Shown here one piece after another: positions 19,364 through 27,883 of a stretch of DNA of 64,000 nucleotides (its first letter is position 1; each line of letters starts with the position of its first letter). The stretch is from JAGQYH01 sp041393015 (GTDB taxonomy: Bacteria; Bacteroidota; Bacteroidia; Chitinophagales; JADIYW01). The notes beneath the pieces were generated by a model. That model was given only the letters and a program-made list of their open reading frames with translations, did no database searches and was not told the origin of the DNA. Position numbers and translations under genes: made by a program. Location: NCBI GenBank assembly GCA_041393015.1, contig JAWKKV010000002.1, forward strand, positions 62,001-126,000. Direction: 5' to 3'.

Positions 19364-19816
19364 CTAAAACAACCTTTTATCCCAAAAGTAATCTTCGAGT
19401 CTAACCAGTTTAACATTACTTTTAAAATCGGGATGGCTGGTATTGATGATGTAGTTGTATTCTAAAGGAATAATAACGGAAGGCACTTTTAAAACTAAAG
19501 ATTCATCAGATTGATACCATTTCGCACCGGCTTTTTGTAAGGCAGCATAAGCAGTCGCTTGTCGCCAATCTTTTGGTAAGTCATCAATTTTAAGTTGAGT
19601 GTACAAACTATCATTATCTGCAATAGAAATCACCATAATCTTGTACTGAAAATCAGCTTGAATAGACGCTCTGTGCACTACTAATTCCAAAGTAGCTAGC
19701 GATCTTGAACTGCCGGTATACAAAACAAACTGATGATCGTAATTCCATCTATTCGCAGCACCCGAAGCCGTTAAAGCTTTAGCATATTTTTCAGATGAAA
19801 TTCTAAATACTTCCAT
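19364..19816 (-). CDS. RES-domain toxin (NAD+ phosphorylase family)
   Basis: This 150-residue protein covers one RES domain. Family blocks are visible: FRISS near the start, the Arg in NRWN, the YTGSSRSLATLE..VH helix with the conserved Glu, and the Ser in VPSVIIPLEYNYIIN with a following H-P-F. Characterised RES toxins degrade NAD+ and are neutralised by an adjacent Xre/MbcA/ParS-type antitoxin, which lies just upstream here. It ends only 6 bp from the convergent sphingomyelinase-like gene with no terminator between them. Confidence 0.9.
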   Translation of the reverse strand: MEVFRISSEKYAKALTASGAANRWNYDHQFVLYTGSSRSLATLELVVHRASIQADFQYKIMVISIADNDSLYTQLKIDDLPKDWRQATAYAALQKAGAKWYQSDESLVLKVPSVIIPLEYNYIINTSHPDFKSNVKLVRLEDYFWDKRLF

Positions 19817-19967
19817 TTATATACTTTCCGATTTTGCGAAATTTTTGAGCATCAAATAATTGAAGCAATCTGTTGGGTTTAAGGATAATTTTTCCGCGGG
19901 AAAAATTTACTTGAAAATTGAGCCTGCTTGACGTAGGCAGGTCTTGAGTCTTGAATTTGAATCTTGT
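19817..19967. other. Spacer between antitoxin and toxin with two hairpins
   Basis: These 151 bp are unusually long for this toxin-antitoxin class, where the genes normally abut. They hold a near-perfect palindrome (AATTTTTCC at 19887-19895 and GGAAAAATT at 19899-19907) and a GC-rich hairpin (CCTGC at 19923-19927 and GCAGG at 19937-19941). The second resembles the CCTGC/GCAGG hairpin at 37602-37618. They could be inserted repeats or an attenuator lowering toxin output. Confidence 0.5.
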
Positions 19968-20390
19968 CTACGCGTTATCACCGTATTCAATGCCAGTCAA
20001 ACGATTATCAATAAATTTGATGCCACTAATGGTATTCAAATAGTCAATAGGTTTTCTTTGGCCTAAAAAGAAATTTTCGTGCTCTAACCATCTGTTAAAA
20101 CTCTCTTTATTCCCAAACACTTCAATGCCATGTTTGATAAGCGACAGCAACATAATAGTGTGTTCTTGGAGATCAGCTTTTAAAGCTGCTTTAGAATTTT
20201 TGTACGTTCTAAATGTTTTTACATTTAAGTTGTAAGATGCCGAAAGTTTCTCATCGCTGAGGTCAGAAACCTTTTTCACCAGTTGAAGATGAGAGGAATT
20301 GATATTACTTTGTTTGATTAAGTTCAATACCTCAAACGTGCTTATACTGGCGGGTATACTGTCTAATATTTTAGCTTCACTAGTACTCAT
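19968..20390 (-). CDS. Xre/MbcA/ParS-type antitoxin with C-terminal toxin-binding domain
   Basis: This 140-residue protein matches RES-linked antitoxins. An N-terminal helical DNA-binding part (LSASYNLNVKTFRTYK, about 50-67) precedes the DUF2384-type toxin-binding domain (about 80-140), with EVFGNKESFNRWLE, the GQRKPIDYL block and the final GIEYG. It should neutralise the RES toxin and repress its own operon. A palindrome overlaps the candidate promoter just upstream (20400-20417). Confidence 0.9.
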   Translation of the reverse strand: MSTSEAKILDSIPASISTFEVLNLIKQSNINSSHLQLVKKVSDLSDEKLSASYNLNVKTFRTYKNSKAALKADLQEHTIMLLSLIKHGIEVFGNKESFNRWLEHENFFLGQRKPIDYLNTISGIKFIDNRLTGIEYGDNA

Positions 20391-20691
20391 ATTTCAAAGA
20401 TAGGTAATTTTACCTATTTAAACGTGACTTTTTACCTTTTTGTTGCTGTTGAAATAGAAATTTTGAAATATACGTAATCGCAGAAGCGAGGGCGGCTAAA
20501 TCACGGCAGCTTGCATGGCAAAAATGCGTGGGGCGATTGATTTAGCTTGCCTTTTGTTTCTCCAGAGTGAAACGTGGGATGGGCTAAGAAAAAGAAAAGA
20601 ATAAAAAGAATTATGAAAAAGGGATAAGCTGTTAACCTAAAATACATTTTTGGAATACTCCAAAATTGAGCAAATCAGAATCGAAACTAGT
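20391..20691. other. Gap holding a GC-rich structured segment
   Basis: Besides the antitoxin promoter, these 301 bp carry a GC-rich patch (20486-20575) unlike its surroundings. A 9-10 bp stem (GGCTAAATCA 20494-20503 with TGATTTAGCT 20538-20547) encloses a small GCAT/ATGC hairpin, followed by another hairpin (GTTTC 20556-20560 with GAAAC 20569-20573). There is no ORF with protein-like character. It may be a structured RNA or a dispersed repeat. Confidence 0.45.
20395..20417 (-). promoter_or_regulatory. Antitoxin promoter with overlapping operator palindrome
   Basis: On the minus strand TATCTTTG (20395-20402) fits the TAnnTTTG -7 consensus, 4 bp before the antitoxin ATG. An 18-bp inverted repeat with 8-bp arms (ATAGGTAA and TTACCTAT, 20400-20417) overlaps its upstream edge, as expected for autorepression. 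A further TTACCT half-site lies near 20431. Confidence 0.55.
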
Positions 20692-22164
20692 TTATCGTTT
20701 CCTAGCCCATTCAGCCATCTTATCCAAATTGCCTTCTTCCTTTACCATAAAAGCATTATGGCGAGTATCATAAATATAAGCCGCCATTAAAGCCGCCATT
20801 TTTTCATTTTTATCTTCATGTAGGGAAGGAGTCCAGTATTGATCGACAAATTTAGTACTGAAGTTTCCGGTAATAAATGACGGATGTTTCATCACATACT
20901 TTCCAAAAGGCAAAGTAGTTTTTACACCTTCAATTTTATAATGATCAATCGCTTGAATCATTTTTTTGATAGCAGCTTCTCTAGTAGGCGCATGTACTAC
21001 CAATTTTGCCAACATTGGATCGTAATAGATAGGAATATCCATCCCTTCCGAATAACCATTATCTACTCTAATACCATCGCCTTCTGGTAATTGATAAACT
21101 TCTAATTTTCCAATATCCGGTAAAAAATTATTGGTTGGATCTTCGGCGTATACTCTTAGTTCAATCGCATGGCCATTTATTTCTAAGTCATCTTGCGTAA
21201 AGGAAATAGGCTTGCCCTCTGCAATATGAATTTGTTCTTTCACCAAATCTCTTCCAGAAATCATCTCTGTCACCGGATGTTCAACTTGCAAACGAGTATT
21301 CATTTCAAGAAAGAAGAAATCATTATGTTCATCCATGATAAACTCTACGGTTCCAGCACCTACATAATTACAAGCTCTTGCTACATTGATGGCTGCTTCT
21401 CCCAATTGTTTTCTAATTTCAGGTGTCACCACTGCAGAAGGAGCTTCTTCCACAACTTTTTGATGTCTTCTTTGAATAGAACATTCCCGCTCAAACAAAT
21501 AAACAATATTGCCATGTGTATCTCCTAATACTTGAATTTCAATATGTCTAGAAGTGCCAATGTAACGCTCAATAAAGACAGAACCATCCCCAAAGGCAGA
21601 AGTAGCTTCGCTCACGGCACGTTTCATTTGTTCTTCAAAATCGGTTGCCTTTTCTACAATTCTCATTCCTTTTCCACCACCACCGGCAGAAGCTTTAATA
21701 AGAATTGGAAAACCAATTTCAGCGGCAATCTTTTTAGCTTTTTCAATATCACTAATGGCTTCGTCAGTTCCTGGCACTAATGGCACATTGTAAGCACCAA
21801 CAGCTTTTTTAGCTGCTAATTTGCTGCCCATCACTTCCATTGATTCTGGTGATGGACCAATAAATCGAATGCCACTTTTCTCTACTTTTCTAGCAAAATC
21901 TGCATTTTCTGAAAGGAAACCATAACCGGGATGTATACCATCAACGCCTAATGATTTGGCAATTTCAATAATCTTGTCACCATTTAAATAAGATTGAGAA
22001 GATGGTGCAGGACCAACACAAACGGCTTCATCAGCATATTTAACAGGTAAGCCATTTCTATCTGCTTCTGAATAGATAGCAACGGTTTTAATTCCTAATG
22101 CTTTAGCAGATTGAATTACTCTCACTGCAATTTCCCCACGATTGGCAACAAGTATTTTTTTCAT
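20692..22164 (-). CDS. accC: Biotin carboxylase subunit of an acyl-CoA carboxylase
   Basis: This 490-residue protein starts at the ATG at 22164 (MKKILVANRGEIAVRV). A 7-residue upstream extension is spurious. It has the biotin carboxylase N-domain, an ATP-grasp domain with the Gly-rich loop GGGGKGMRIV, the metal/ATP segment EMNTRLQVEHPVTE, and the C-terminal domain. It carboxylates biotin on a carrier protein using ATP and bicarbonate. At 490 residues it is about 40 longer than E. coli AccC, closer to the propionyl/acetyl-CoA carboxylase alpha chains without the carrier domain. No carrier or carboxyltransferase gene is nearby, so the acyl-CoA substrate cannot be fixed. Confidence 0.92.
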   Translation of the reverse strand: MKKILVANRGEIAVRVIQSAKALGIKTVAIYSEADRNGLPVKYADEAVCVGPAPSSQSYLNGDKIIEIAKSLGVDGIHPGYGFLSENADFARKVEKSGIRFIGPSPESMEVMGSKLAAKKAVGAYNVPLVPGTDEAISDIEKAKKIAAEIGFPILIKASAGGGGKGMRIVEKATDFEEQMKRAVSEATSAFGDGSVFIERYIGTSRHIEIQVLGDTHGNIVYLFERECSIQRRHQKVVEEAPSAVVTPEIRKQLGEAAINVARACNYVGAGTVEFIMDEHNDFFFLEMNTRLQVEHPVTEMISGRDLVKEQIHIAEGKPISFTQDDLEINGHAIELRVYAEDPTNNFLPDIGKLEVYQLPEGDGIRVDNGYSEGMDIPIYYDPMLAKLVVHAPTREAAIKKMIQAIDHYKIEGVKTTLPFGKYVMKHPSFITGNFSTKFVDQYWTPSLHEDKNEKMAALMAAYIYDTRHNAFMVKEEGNLDKMAEWARKR

Positions 22165-22518
22165 TGGATATTGATTGAATGGCAAATATAACTTTTTAGT
22201 CGTTTAAGTCATTTGTATCGTTAGCAGCGCTCAAGGTAATTTTTTAACCAGAATGTTCACTAAGGTTGTTTCACAAAGGACATTAATGTTTGTTTTCGTA
22301 TTTCATTGTGCCCTTCGTGACTTCTTTGCGCCTTTTGTGGTAGATTTTTATTAGTCTTTAACGCTCAACATGTTTAAGTTTTCCTAATCAAAAAAAATTA
22401 AATCAGCACATCTGCATATCAATCAATCAGCTAATTAAATTGTTTCGTGACTTTATTGTTCTTTGATTTTTTAACTTCAATTAGGATTATACTTTCAAAT
22501 TATAGAATTTCGCAGACA
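22165..22518. other. Divergent gap between accC and ccmB with an inverted repeat
   Basis: This 354-bp gap contains the accC -7 box and an imperfect inverted repeat (TCACAAAGGACA at 22271-22282, TGCCCTTCGTGA at 22309-22320) within a stretch rich in CACAAAGG/CCTTTGTG-like words. That pattern resembles dispersed intergenic repeats rather than a gene. The open frame reading into ccmB from 22447 is not protein-like before 22519. Confidence 0.45.
22183..22190 (-). promoter_or_regulatory. Candidate -7 box for accC
   Basis: TATATTTG on the minus strand matches TAnnTTTG and lies 18 bp before the ATG at 22164. No convincing TTTG is found 19-20 nt further upstream. Confidence 0.4.
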
Positions 22519-23178
22519 GTGAATACACTACAAAACATATATCATCTCTTTAAAAAGGATGTTACGATTGAATGGAGACAAAAATCAACTATTGCTTCCA
22601 TGTTTGTTTATGTAATATCTACTGTGTTTGTTATTTATCTTTCTTTTAAAGGAGAATTGGAAGCCGATGTTTGGATGGCTATTTATTGGATTATTCTTTT
22701 GTTTGTCGTGGTCAACTTAACGGTAAGTGCTTTTACAGAAGAAGCCGGTCGACAGTTTTATTATATAAGATCCATTGCTTCATCAAGTGAGTTAATAGCT
22801 GCAAAAATGTTGTATAACGCTATTTATTTTGTGGTTTTATCAGGATTAACATTAGCTATTATTTCTTTGTTTTTTGGTTTTCCGGTAGAAAATGGGCAGC
22901 GATTTTTGTTAATAGCCGCTTTAGGATCAATAGGTTTAGCTAATATGTTTACCCTTTTATCAGCCATTACAGCAAAAATTAAAAATGTAGCCTTAATTGC
23001 CGTGTTGGGTTTTCCGGTAGTAATTCCATTAATATTGATTTGTATTCGACTTTCTGCTAAAGCAATGGATAGTTTTTTTGCAGTAGGTTTTTTAAAAGAA
23101 ATTATGGTTTTATTGCTGTTAGATATCGTTATTGTGGCTATGTCGATGATTTTATTTACGTATCTTTGGCGCGATTAA
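22519..23178 (+). CDS. ccmB: Heme exporter subunit CcmB
   Basis: This 219-residue protein is read from a GTG at 22519 (VNTLQNIYHLFKKDVTIEWRQKS), which gives the normal CcmB length. The frame is open further upstream from 22447, but those residues do not fit the family. Six hydrophobic segments follow the typical N-terminal FKKD.TIEWR amphipathic start. CcmB is the membrane partner of the CcmA ATPase in cytochrome c maturation. A ccmA gene is not in the window, as is common in Bacteroidota. It is followed within 35 bp by ccmC, which supports the assignment. Confidence 0.88.
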   Translation: MNTLQNIYHLFKKDVTIEWRQKSTIASMFVYVISTVFVIYLSFKGELEADVWMAIYWIILLFVVVNLTVSAFTEEAGRQFYYIRSIASSSELIAAKMLYNAIYFVVLSGLTLAIISLFFGFPVENGQRFLLIAALGSIGLANMFTLLSAITAKIKNVALIAVLGFPVVIPLILICIRLSAKAMDSFFAVGFLKEIMVLLLLDIVIVAMSMILFTYLWRD

Positions 23179-23213
23179 CCAACAACCATTTTAAGACAAT
23201 AAAAAACTAGAAA

Positions 23214-23921
23214 ATGATCAAAGGCTGGTGGTGGAAATTCTCAGGCGTGTTAATCTTAATTTACGTCATATGCTATGGTATGTTGGCTAAAGTACCACAA
23301 CTCAATATTTTAGAAGAATCAATTCGTAATTTATTTTTTCATGTTCCTATGTGGTTTGCAATGATGTTCATGATGCTCTTATCATTGGTATATAGCATTA
23401 TGTATTTAGCCAATAGTCAAGGAGAAAAAGAACTTACCAAAGGACTTTCAAAAAAGAATAGGCTTGATATATTGGCTTCACAATGGGCGACAGTTGCTTT
23501 ATTATTTGGTTTTTTAGGATTGGTGACCGGCTCCATATGGGCAAGAACGACATGGAGCGCTTGGTGGGTTTTTCAAGAAGTAAAACTCAATGGCGCTGCT
23601 GCCGGTATTCTCGTATATGTCGCTTATTTTATTCTAAGAGGTGCTATTGAAGATGAAGAACAGAAAGCTAGAGTAGCTGCGGTCTATAACATCTTTGCAT
23701 TTGTAATGTATATGGTTTTAATCAACGTAATTCCAAGAATTGTTGATTCTTCTTTACACCCCGGAAATGGCGGTAATCCAGGATTTAGTTCTTACGATTT
23801 AGATAGTAGTTTACGACCAATATTTTATCCTGCTGTGTTAGGTTGGATACTATTGGCAGGATGGATAGTTGATTTAAGAGTGCGAATTAAAAAAATTGAA
23901 ACAAAGAACTTTTATAAGTAA
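23214..23921 (+). CDS. ccmC: Cytochrome c biogenesis protein CcmC/CcsA family
   Basis: This 235-residue protein has six membrane segments and the heme-handling Trp-rich loop WARTTWSAWWVF (about 108-119). HVPMWF carries one conserved periplasmic His, and LHP in the later loop supplies the second. CcmC delivers heme to CcmE for cytochrome c maturation at the periplasmic face. It lies 35 bp downstream of ccmB and 50 bp upstream of a ccmD-like gene. Confidence 0.92.
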   Translation: MIKGWWWKFSGVLILIYVICYGMLAKVPQLNILEESIRNLFFHVPMWFAMMFMMLLSLVYSIMYLANSQGEKELTKGLSKKNRLDILASQWATVALLFGFLGLVTGSIWARTTWSAWWVFQEVKLNGAAAGILVYVAYFILRGAIEDEEQKARVAAVYNIFAFVMYMVLINVIPRIVDSSLHPGNGGNPGFSSYDLDSSLRPIFYPAVLGWILLAGWIVDLRVRIKKIETKNFYK

Positions 23922-23971
23922 TCTCAATAAAATTGAGAAGGCTATCTCGACAACAATTAAAAAATCTTACG

Positions 23972-24172
23972 ATGAAAAAAATATATTTGACATTTTTCTT
24001 GCTTAACTTTGCATTAACATTACCTTTACGCGCTCAAAATGCAGATGTTGGTGAAGTATTGCTAAAAGGCAATAAGTTATATGCTGTCATCGCTGTTCTT
24101 TTAGTAATATTTATAGGAATAGTGATTTTTTTAGTCAATATGGATCGTCGCATTAAGGCATTAGAGGAATAG
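23972..24172 (+). CDS. CcmD-like small membrane protein
   Basis: The 66-residue protein starts at ATG 23972 (MKKIYLTFFLL). An extension to 23933 is not protein-like. It has a signal-like hydrophobic start (residues 3-21, ending RAQ), a short periplasmic linker, a second membrane segment (about 38-58) and a basic/acidic end (DRRIKALEE). Short proteins of this plan follow ccmC in Bacteroidota and are annotated CcmD family, stabilising the heme export complex. Assignment is by position and topology. Confidence 0.75.
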   Translation: MKKIYLTFFLLNFALTLPLRAQNADVGEVLLKGNKLYAVIAVLLVIFIGIVIFLVNMDRRIKALEE

Positions 24173-24203
24173 TTTTTTTTATTTAAAATAAAAGAATATT
24201 TAT

Positions 24204-25619
24204 ATGTCAAATGACGGACAAAGTTTCTATCAAAATGTAGAACGTTATGTGGATGCAGCAGCAGCACATACAAAAATCCCTAAAGGATTAATTGATCAAA
24301 TAAAAGCTTGTAATAGTGTTTTGCAAGTTCGATTTCCGGTAAAAATTGGAAATGAGTATAGGGTTATTGAAGCCTATAGAGTACAGCACAGTCATCACAG
24401 AGTTCCTACCAAAGGAGGAATCAGATACAGCAACTTGGTGAATCAAGATGAAGTAATGGCTTTGGCATCTTTAATGACTTACAAATGTGCCATCGTTGAT
24501 GTGCCTTTTGGAGGCGCTAAAGGTGGTATTAAAATCAATCCGAAGGAGTTAACAGAGATGCAATTACAGCGAATTACAAGAAGGTATACAGCTGAATTGA
24601 TTAAAAAGAATTTCATTGGTGCGGCCATTGATGTTCCAGCACCTGATATGGGAACCGGCGCTAGAGAGATGTCTTGGATTTTAGATACTTACTTAGCATT
24701 TGAGCCCGGAAATATAGATGCTTACGGTTGCGTAACCGGTAAACCGGTCTCTCAAAATGGTATTAGAGGAAGAGAAGAAGCCACCGGTAGAGGTGTCTTC
24801 TTTGGTATTCGTCAAGCGATGAGCCATAAGGACGATATGAAAGCCATTGGTTTAACAACAGGTGTTGAAGGTAAAACGGTTATCGTTCAAGGTTTTGGTA
24901 ATGTAGGATTCCATTCTGCAAGAATTTTTGAAGAAGAAGGCGCTATTGTTACCGGTATTTCTGAATGGGAAGGTGGTTTGTATAATCCAAAAGGCATAAA
25001 CATTCAAGCATTAAAAAAATACCAACGAGAGAAAGGGACTATTCGAGAATATCCCGATGCTCAATGGGTAGAAAATGGTGCCGACCTTTTGGAGTACGAA
25101 TGTGATATTTTAATTCCAGCGGCGGTTGAAAGTGTCATCAACAAGGAAAATGCGCCTAGAATTAAAGCTAAAATAATTGGAGAAGCAGCCAACGGTCCAA
25201 TCACTCCAAATGGAGATGAAATATTGCTAAAAAATGGCATTATGATTATTCCTGATCTTTATTTAAATGCCGGTGGTGTAACCGTAAGTTACTTTGAATG
25301 GTTAAAGAATTTATCTCATGTTCGTTTTGGAAGAATGGATAGAAGATTTACAGAATATTCTTATTCTAAAATTGTTGACTTAATTGAAGGCAGAACAGAG
25401 GGTAGGATCACTAAGGCTGATAGGCACGAACTAACAAGAGGTGCTGATGAGATAGATTTAGTGAGAAGTGGATTAGAAGATACCATGATCTATGCTTACG
25501 AAGACATTCGTAAAATATGGAAACGAAACAAGAACATTAAAGATTTAAGAACAGCAGCATTTGTTTTAGCCTTAGGGAAAGTAAGTGATGCTTATATGTC
25601 TATGGGTGTTTTTCCATGA
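24204..25619 (+). CDS. gdhA: Glu/Leu/Phe/Val dehydrogenase (glutamate dehydrogenase)
   Basis: This 471-residue protein has the family's catalytic region PFGGAKGGI with the active-site Lys, the substrate helix K-GGIRYS, and the dinucleotide fold with the VQGFGNVG glycine motif (about 231-238). The sequence EAANGPITP before the C-terminal part is also standard. It interconverts glutamate and 2-oxoglutarate with ammonia. It starts 31 bp after the ccmD-like gene, so it may share the ccm transcript, and it ends at a strong terminator. Longer than the usual 420-450 residues, but colinear. Confidence 0.92.
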   Translation: MSNDGQSFYQNVERYVDAAAAHTKIPKGLIDQIKACNSVLQVRFPVKIGNEYRVIEAYRVQHSHHRVPTKGGIRYSNLVNQDEVMALASLMTYKCAIVDVPFGGAKGGIKINPKELTEMQLQRITRRYTAELIKKNFIGAAIDVPAPDMGTGAREMSWILDTYLAFEPGNIDAYGCVTGKPVSQNGIRGREEATGRGVFFGIRQAMSHKDDMKAIGLTTGVEGKTVIVQGFGNVGFHSARIFEEEGAIVTGISEWEGGLYNPKGINIQALKKYQREKGTIREYPDAQWVENGADLLEYECDILIPAAVESVINKENAPRIKAKIIGEAANGPITPNGDEILLKNGIMIIPDLYLNAGGVTVSYFEWLKNLSHVRFGRMDRRFTEYSYSKIVDLIEGRTEGRITKADRHELTRGADEIDLVRSGLEDTMIYAYEDIRKIWKRNKNIKDLRTAAFVLALGKVSDAYMSMGVFP

Positions 25620-25643
25620 TTTTCTAGAAAATACAAATTATTT

Positions 25644-25668
25644 AAAAGGGCTTTATGCCCTTTTTTTT
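25644..25668 (+). terminator. Rho-independent terminator after gdhA
   Basis: A perfect 8-bp stem (AAAAGGGC 25644-25651 with GCCCTTTT 25657-25664) with a 5-nt loop is followed by a T run, 25 bp after the gdhA stop. Confidence 0.9.
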
Positions 25669-25733
25669 ATGTAATGAAACGCCAGAAGTATAGGAGTAAG
25701 ATTCTTGAAATTTAGCATTCAAAAACATTAATA

Positions 25734-25916
25734 TCACTTATCTTTCATCACTATTTTAACGCCAACCACGTAAGTAATACAAGCTGAAATTAATAAAGCA
25801 GCAAAGCCAATATTTTGAGTGGGCGTTAAAGGTGCATCTAGCTTAAACATTACTAAGGAGATAATAATGGTAGGAATCACCCAAGTGATTAGAGGAAGTA
25901 GGTATTTGATTTTCAC
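25734..25916 (-). CDS. Small two-helix membrane protein, unknown function
   Basis: A 60-residue frame with a GTG start at 25916 (KIKYLLPLITWVIP) holds two hydrophobic segments (about 4-24 and 34-55) with charged ends. Proteins of this plan are common and poorly characterised. The hydropathy pattern and isolated position between a terminator and the next gene support it, but homology cannot be judged here. Confidence 0.5.
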   Translation of the reverse strand: MKIKYLLPLITWVIPTIIISLVMFKLDAPLTPTQNIGFAALLISACITYVVGVKIVMKDK

Positions 25917-26136
25917 TGGTCAGATTTGAGATAAGTTATAAATGTATATAAAAAAAACTACTGAACAGATGTTATTAAAGTAACGAACATATAGTTGGGA
26001 ATGACTTTGAGTAATTATAGTTGAAATTTTTATGCATTTTCATTCATATATTGAATAAATTTTTTATTTAATTTTGTTCAATGGGTAACAATTATACCAC
26101 TCAATGAATATTTATTCGAACAAAAAATCATTTATT

Positions 26137-26790
26137 ATGAAAACGAATCTATTTTTAAGCTTAATTGCACTTCTGTTTTTTGCATCCTGTTCCGATGATG
26201 CGGTGGTTTTAGGTCCAAGTGATTTTAGCTACTCGAATGCAACAATTGATATTGAATTTTACACTTCTGGACAAACCGGCACACCAAGTATTGATTGGAA
26301 TGGTTCTATTGGTACTTTCGGATTAGCAGATTCATATCAAGGAGTTAGTATCAATTCAACTACGGGTGTGGTAACTTGGAATAAGGGTCTACCACTAGGC
26401 AATAATACTATTGAGATAATAGCAACCAATGCCAACGCCAGTTTAACTATCTCCATTACTTTAAGAAATAACTTTTCAGGAAATTTTAGTGGTTCTTATA
26501 ATTATGATTCCAATTCCACAACAGTGGATGGAAACAGTAATTATAAATTGATGTTTACCGAAAATGGTACAATGACAGCTATGGATTTACAAATTGAAGC
26601 ATCAGGTACTTATACCATTAACAGTATGGGTGAGTTAACTGCTCAGTACTTATATCAAGGAAGTTCAGATTCAATCTACATTACAGGAACAGTAACCTAT
26701 TCCAACGTTCAAAATCCGATTTTGGATGGTCTTTGGGGGTCCGATGTCAACAATCCAAATACCGGCTACTACAAAGTTAATTTTGATTAA
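26137..26790 (+). CDS. Putative lipoprotein with an Ig-like (He_PIG-type) domain
   Basis: This 217-residue protein starts at ATG 26137 (MKTNLFLSLIALLFFASC), with lipobox Cys18. An upstream ATG at 26104 would bury the signal. Residues about 35-115 read as a cadherin-like/putative Ig fold: GVSINSTTGVVTWNKGLPLGNN..I.I.A is the classic He_PIG pattern. Residues about 120-217 form a beta-rich domain with regular Gly/Asn turns. It should sit on the outer membrane. Function unknown. It is monocistronic, with a terminator behind it. Confidence 0.8.
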   Translation: MKTNLFLSLIALLFFASCSDDAVVLGPSDFSYSNATIDIEFYTSGQTGTPSIDWNGSIGTFGLADSYQGVSINSTTGVVTWNKGLPLGNNTIEIIATNANASLTISITLRNNFSGNFSGSYNYDSNSTTVDGNSNYKLMFTENGTMTAMDLQIEASGTYTINSMGELTAQYLYQGSSDSIYITGTVTYSNVQNPILDGLWGSDVNNPNTGYYKVNFD

Positions 26791-26809
26791 GAGATGATAT
26801 ATCCATTTT

Positions 26810-26850
26810 AAAAGGTGTGTCTGAGTATAATCGGACGCACTTTTTTTTTT
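26810..26850 (+). terminator. Rho-independent terminator after the Ig-like lipoprotein
   Basis: A 12-bp stem with two G-U pairs (26810-26821 against 26834-26845) and a 12-nt loop ends in a run of ten T. It lies between converging genes and abuts the rlmH stop at 26849-26851. Confidence 0.85.
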
Positions 26851-27322
26851 AATCATTATGATAAGGCAAACTATTATTGATGGCCACCGCTCTATACAGT
26901 TGTTCCCAAAATATTAGACGAATAAGTTGATGTGAGAAAGTCATAGAGGAGAGCGATAATTTTGAATTGGCTCTTTGATAAACAGCTTCATCAAAACCAA
27001 AAGCGCCACCAATAAGAAAAATAGTATTGGTAGTAGAATTACTCAACTGTTTTTCCAAAAGCTTTGCAAAACCTCTAGAGCTATAGTCTTTTCCATTTTC
27101 ATCCAAAAGAATTAAATAGTCTTGTGGTGTTAGTTTTTCTAAGATACTTAAACCTTCTTGCTTCTTTAATTCATTTACAGGAAGTTTGGAAGCATTTTTT
27201 ATGTCGGGAATAACAACCGATTCCACCTTTAAATATCTGGAAATACGTTTTTTATATTCATCAATACCTTGTTGAATATATTTCTCTTTCGTTTTTCCTA
27301 TCATCCAAAATTGAATTGCCAT
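26849..27322 (-). CDS. rlmH: 23S rRNA pseudouridine-1915 N3-methyltransferase RlmH
   Basis: This 157-residue SPOUT methyltransferase has the usual RlmH length. The C-terminal knot carries the SAM-binding FLIGGAFGFDEAVY loop (about 101-114) and the end segment LSLSSMTFSHQLIRLIFWEQLYRA, with the conserved E-Q-YRA and HPYHN-like tail (LPYHND). It methylates pseudouridine 1915 in helix 69 of 23S rRNA. It is divergent from nfeD. Confidence 0.96.
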   Translation of the reverse strand: MAIQFWMIGKTKEKYIQQGIDEYKKRISRYLKVESVVIPDIKNASKLPVNELKKQEGLSILEKLTPQDYLILLDENGKDYSSRGFAKLLEKQLSNSTTNTIFLIGGAFGFDEAVYQRANSKLSLSSMTFSHQLIRLIFWEQLYRAVAINNSLPYHND

Positions 27323-27387
27323 ATTGCAATTTACAAACTATAACAACTTCTTAAGCCATTTCGTGAATTTATACGAACTTTATTTGA

Positions 27388-27395
27388 TACATTTG
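27388..27395 (+). promoter_or_regulatory. Candidate -7 box for nfeD-floA
   Basis: TACATTTG matches TAnnTTTG and lies 17 bp before the ATG at 27413. The -33 element is not obvious. Confidence 0.4.
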
Positions 27396-27412
27396 TGGCA
27401 AACAAAAATTAC

Positions 27413-27880
27413 ATGTCTTTAACCATTATTGCATTAATTGTATTGGCAGGTTTACTGCTTATTTCAGTTGAGGTATTTTTGGTGCCAGGAACCACTATTG
27501 TAGGTGTTTTTGGATTGATCGTTTTAGGAATTGGAGTTTATTTTGCATTTAAAGAAGAAGGTGTTGAATTAGGCAGCGCTATTCTTTTAGGATCAGCATT
27601 ATTGGTAGGTGGGTTAACCTATTTTGGTTTTAAAAGAATGGAAAATAGCCAATTTAATGTTAAAACCGTTATTGATAGTAAAGTAAACACTTTCGATTAT
27701 TCTCACGTTCAAGAAGGAGATGAAGGTATAACTTTAACAGCTTTACGCCCGGAAGGACGTGCGATGATTAAAGAAGAAAGATTAATTGTTTATTCAAAAG
27801 GCTTTTATATTGACGAAGATACAGCCATTGTTGTGGTCAAAGTGAAAGACAATAAAATATTTGTAGAACCAAAAAGTTAG
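27413..27880 (+). CDS. NfeD-like membrane protein
   Basis: This 155-residue protein is read from ATG 27413 (MSLTIIALIVLAGLLLISVEVFLVPGTTIVG). A GTG 18 bp upstream overlaps the candidate promoter. The LLISVEVFLVPGTTIVGVFG block is the NfeD signature. Three or so membrane segments (about 3-80) are followed by a C-terminal OB-fold (about 95-155) with EGDEGITLTALRPEGRA. NfeD proteins pair with flotillin/FloA, which is the next gene 3 bp downstream, and act in membrane microdomain organisation. Confidence 0.9.
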   Translation: MSLTIIALIVLAGLLLISVEVFLVPGTTIVGVFGLIVLGIGVYFAFKEEGVELGSAILLGSALLVGGLTYFGFKRMENSQFNVKTVIDSKVNTFDYSHVQEGDEGITLTALRPEGRAMIKEERLIVYSKGFYIDEDTAIVVVKVKDNKIFVEPKS

Positions 27881-27883
27881 AAA

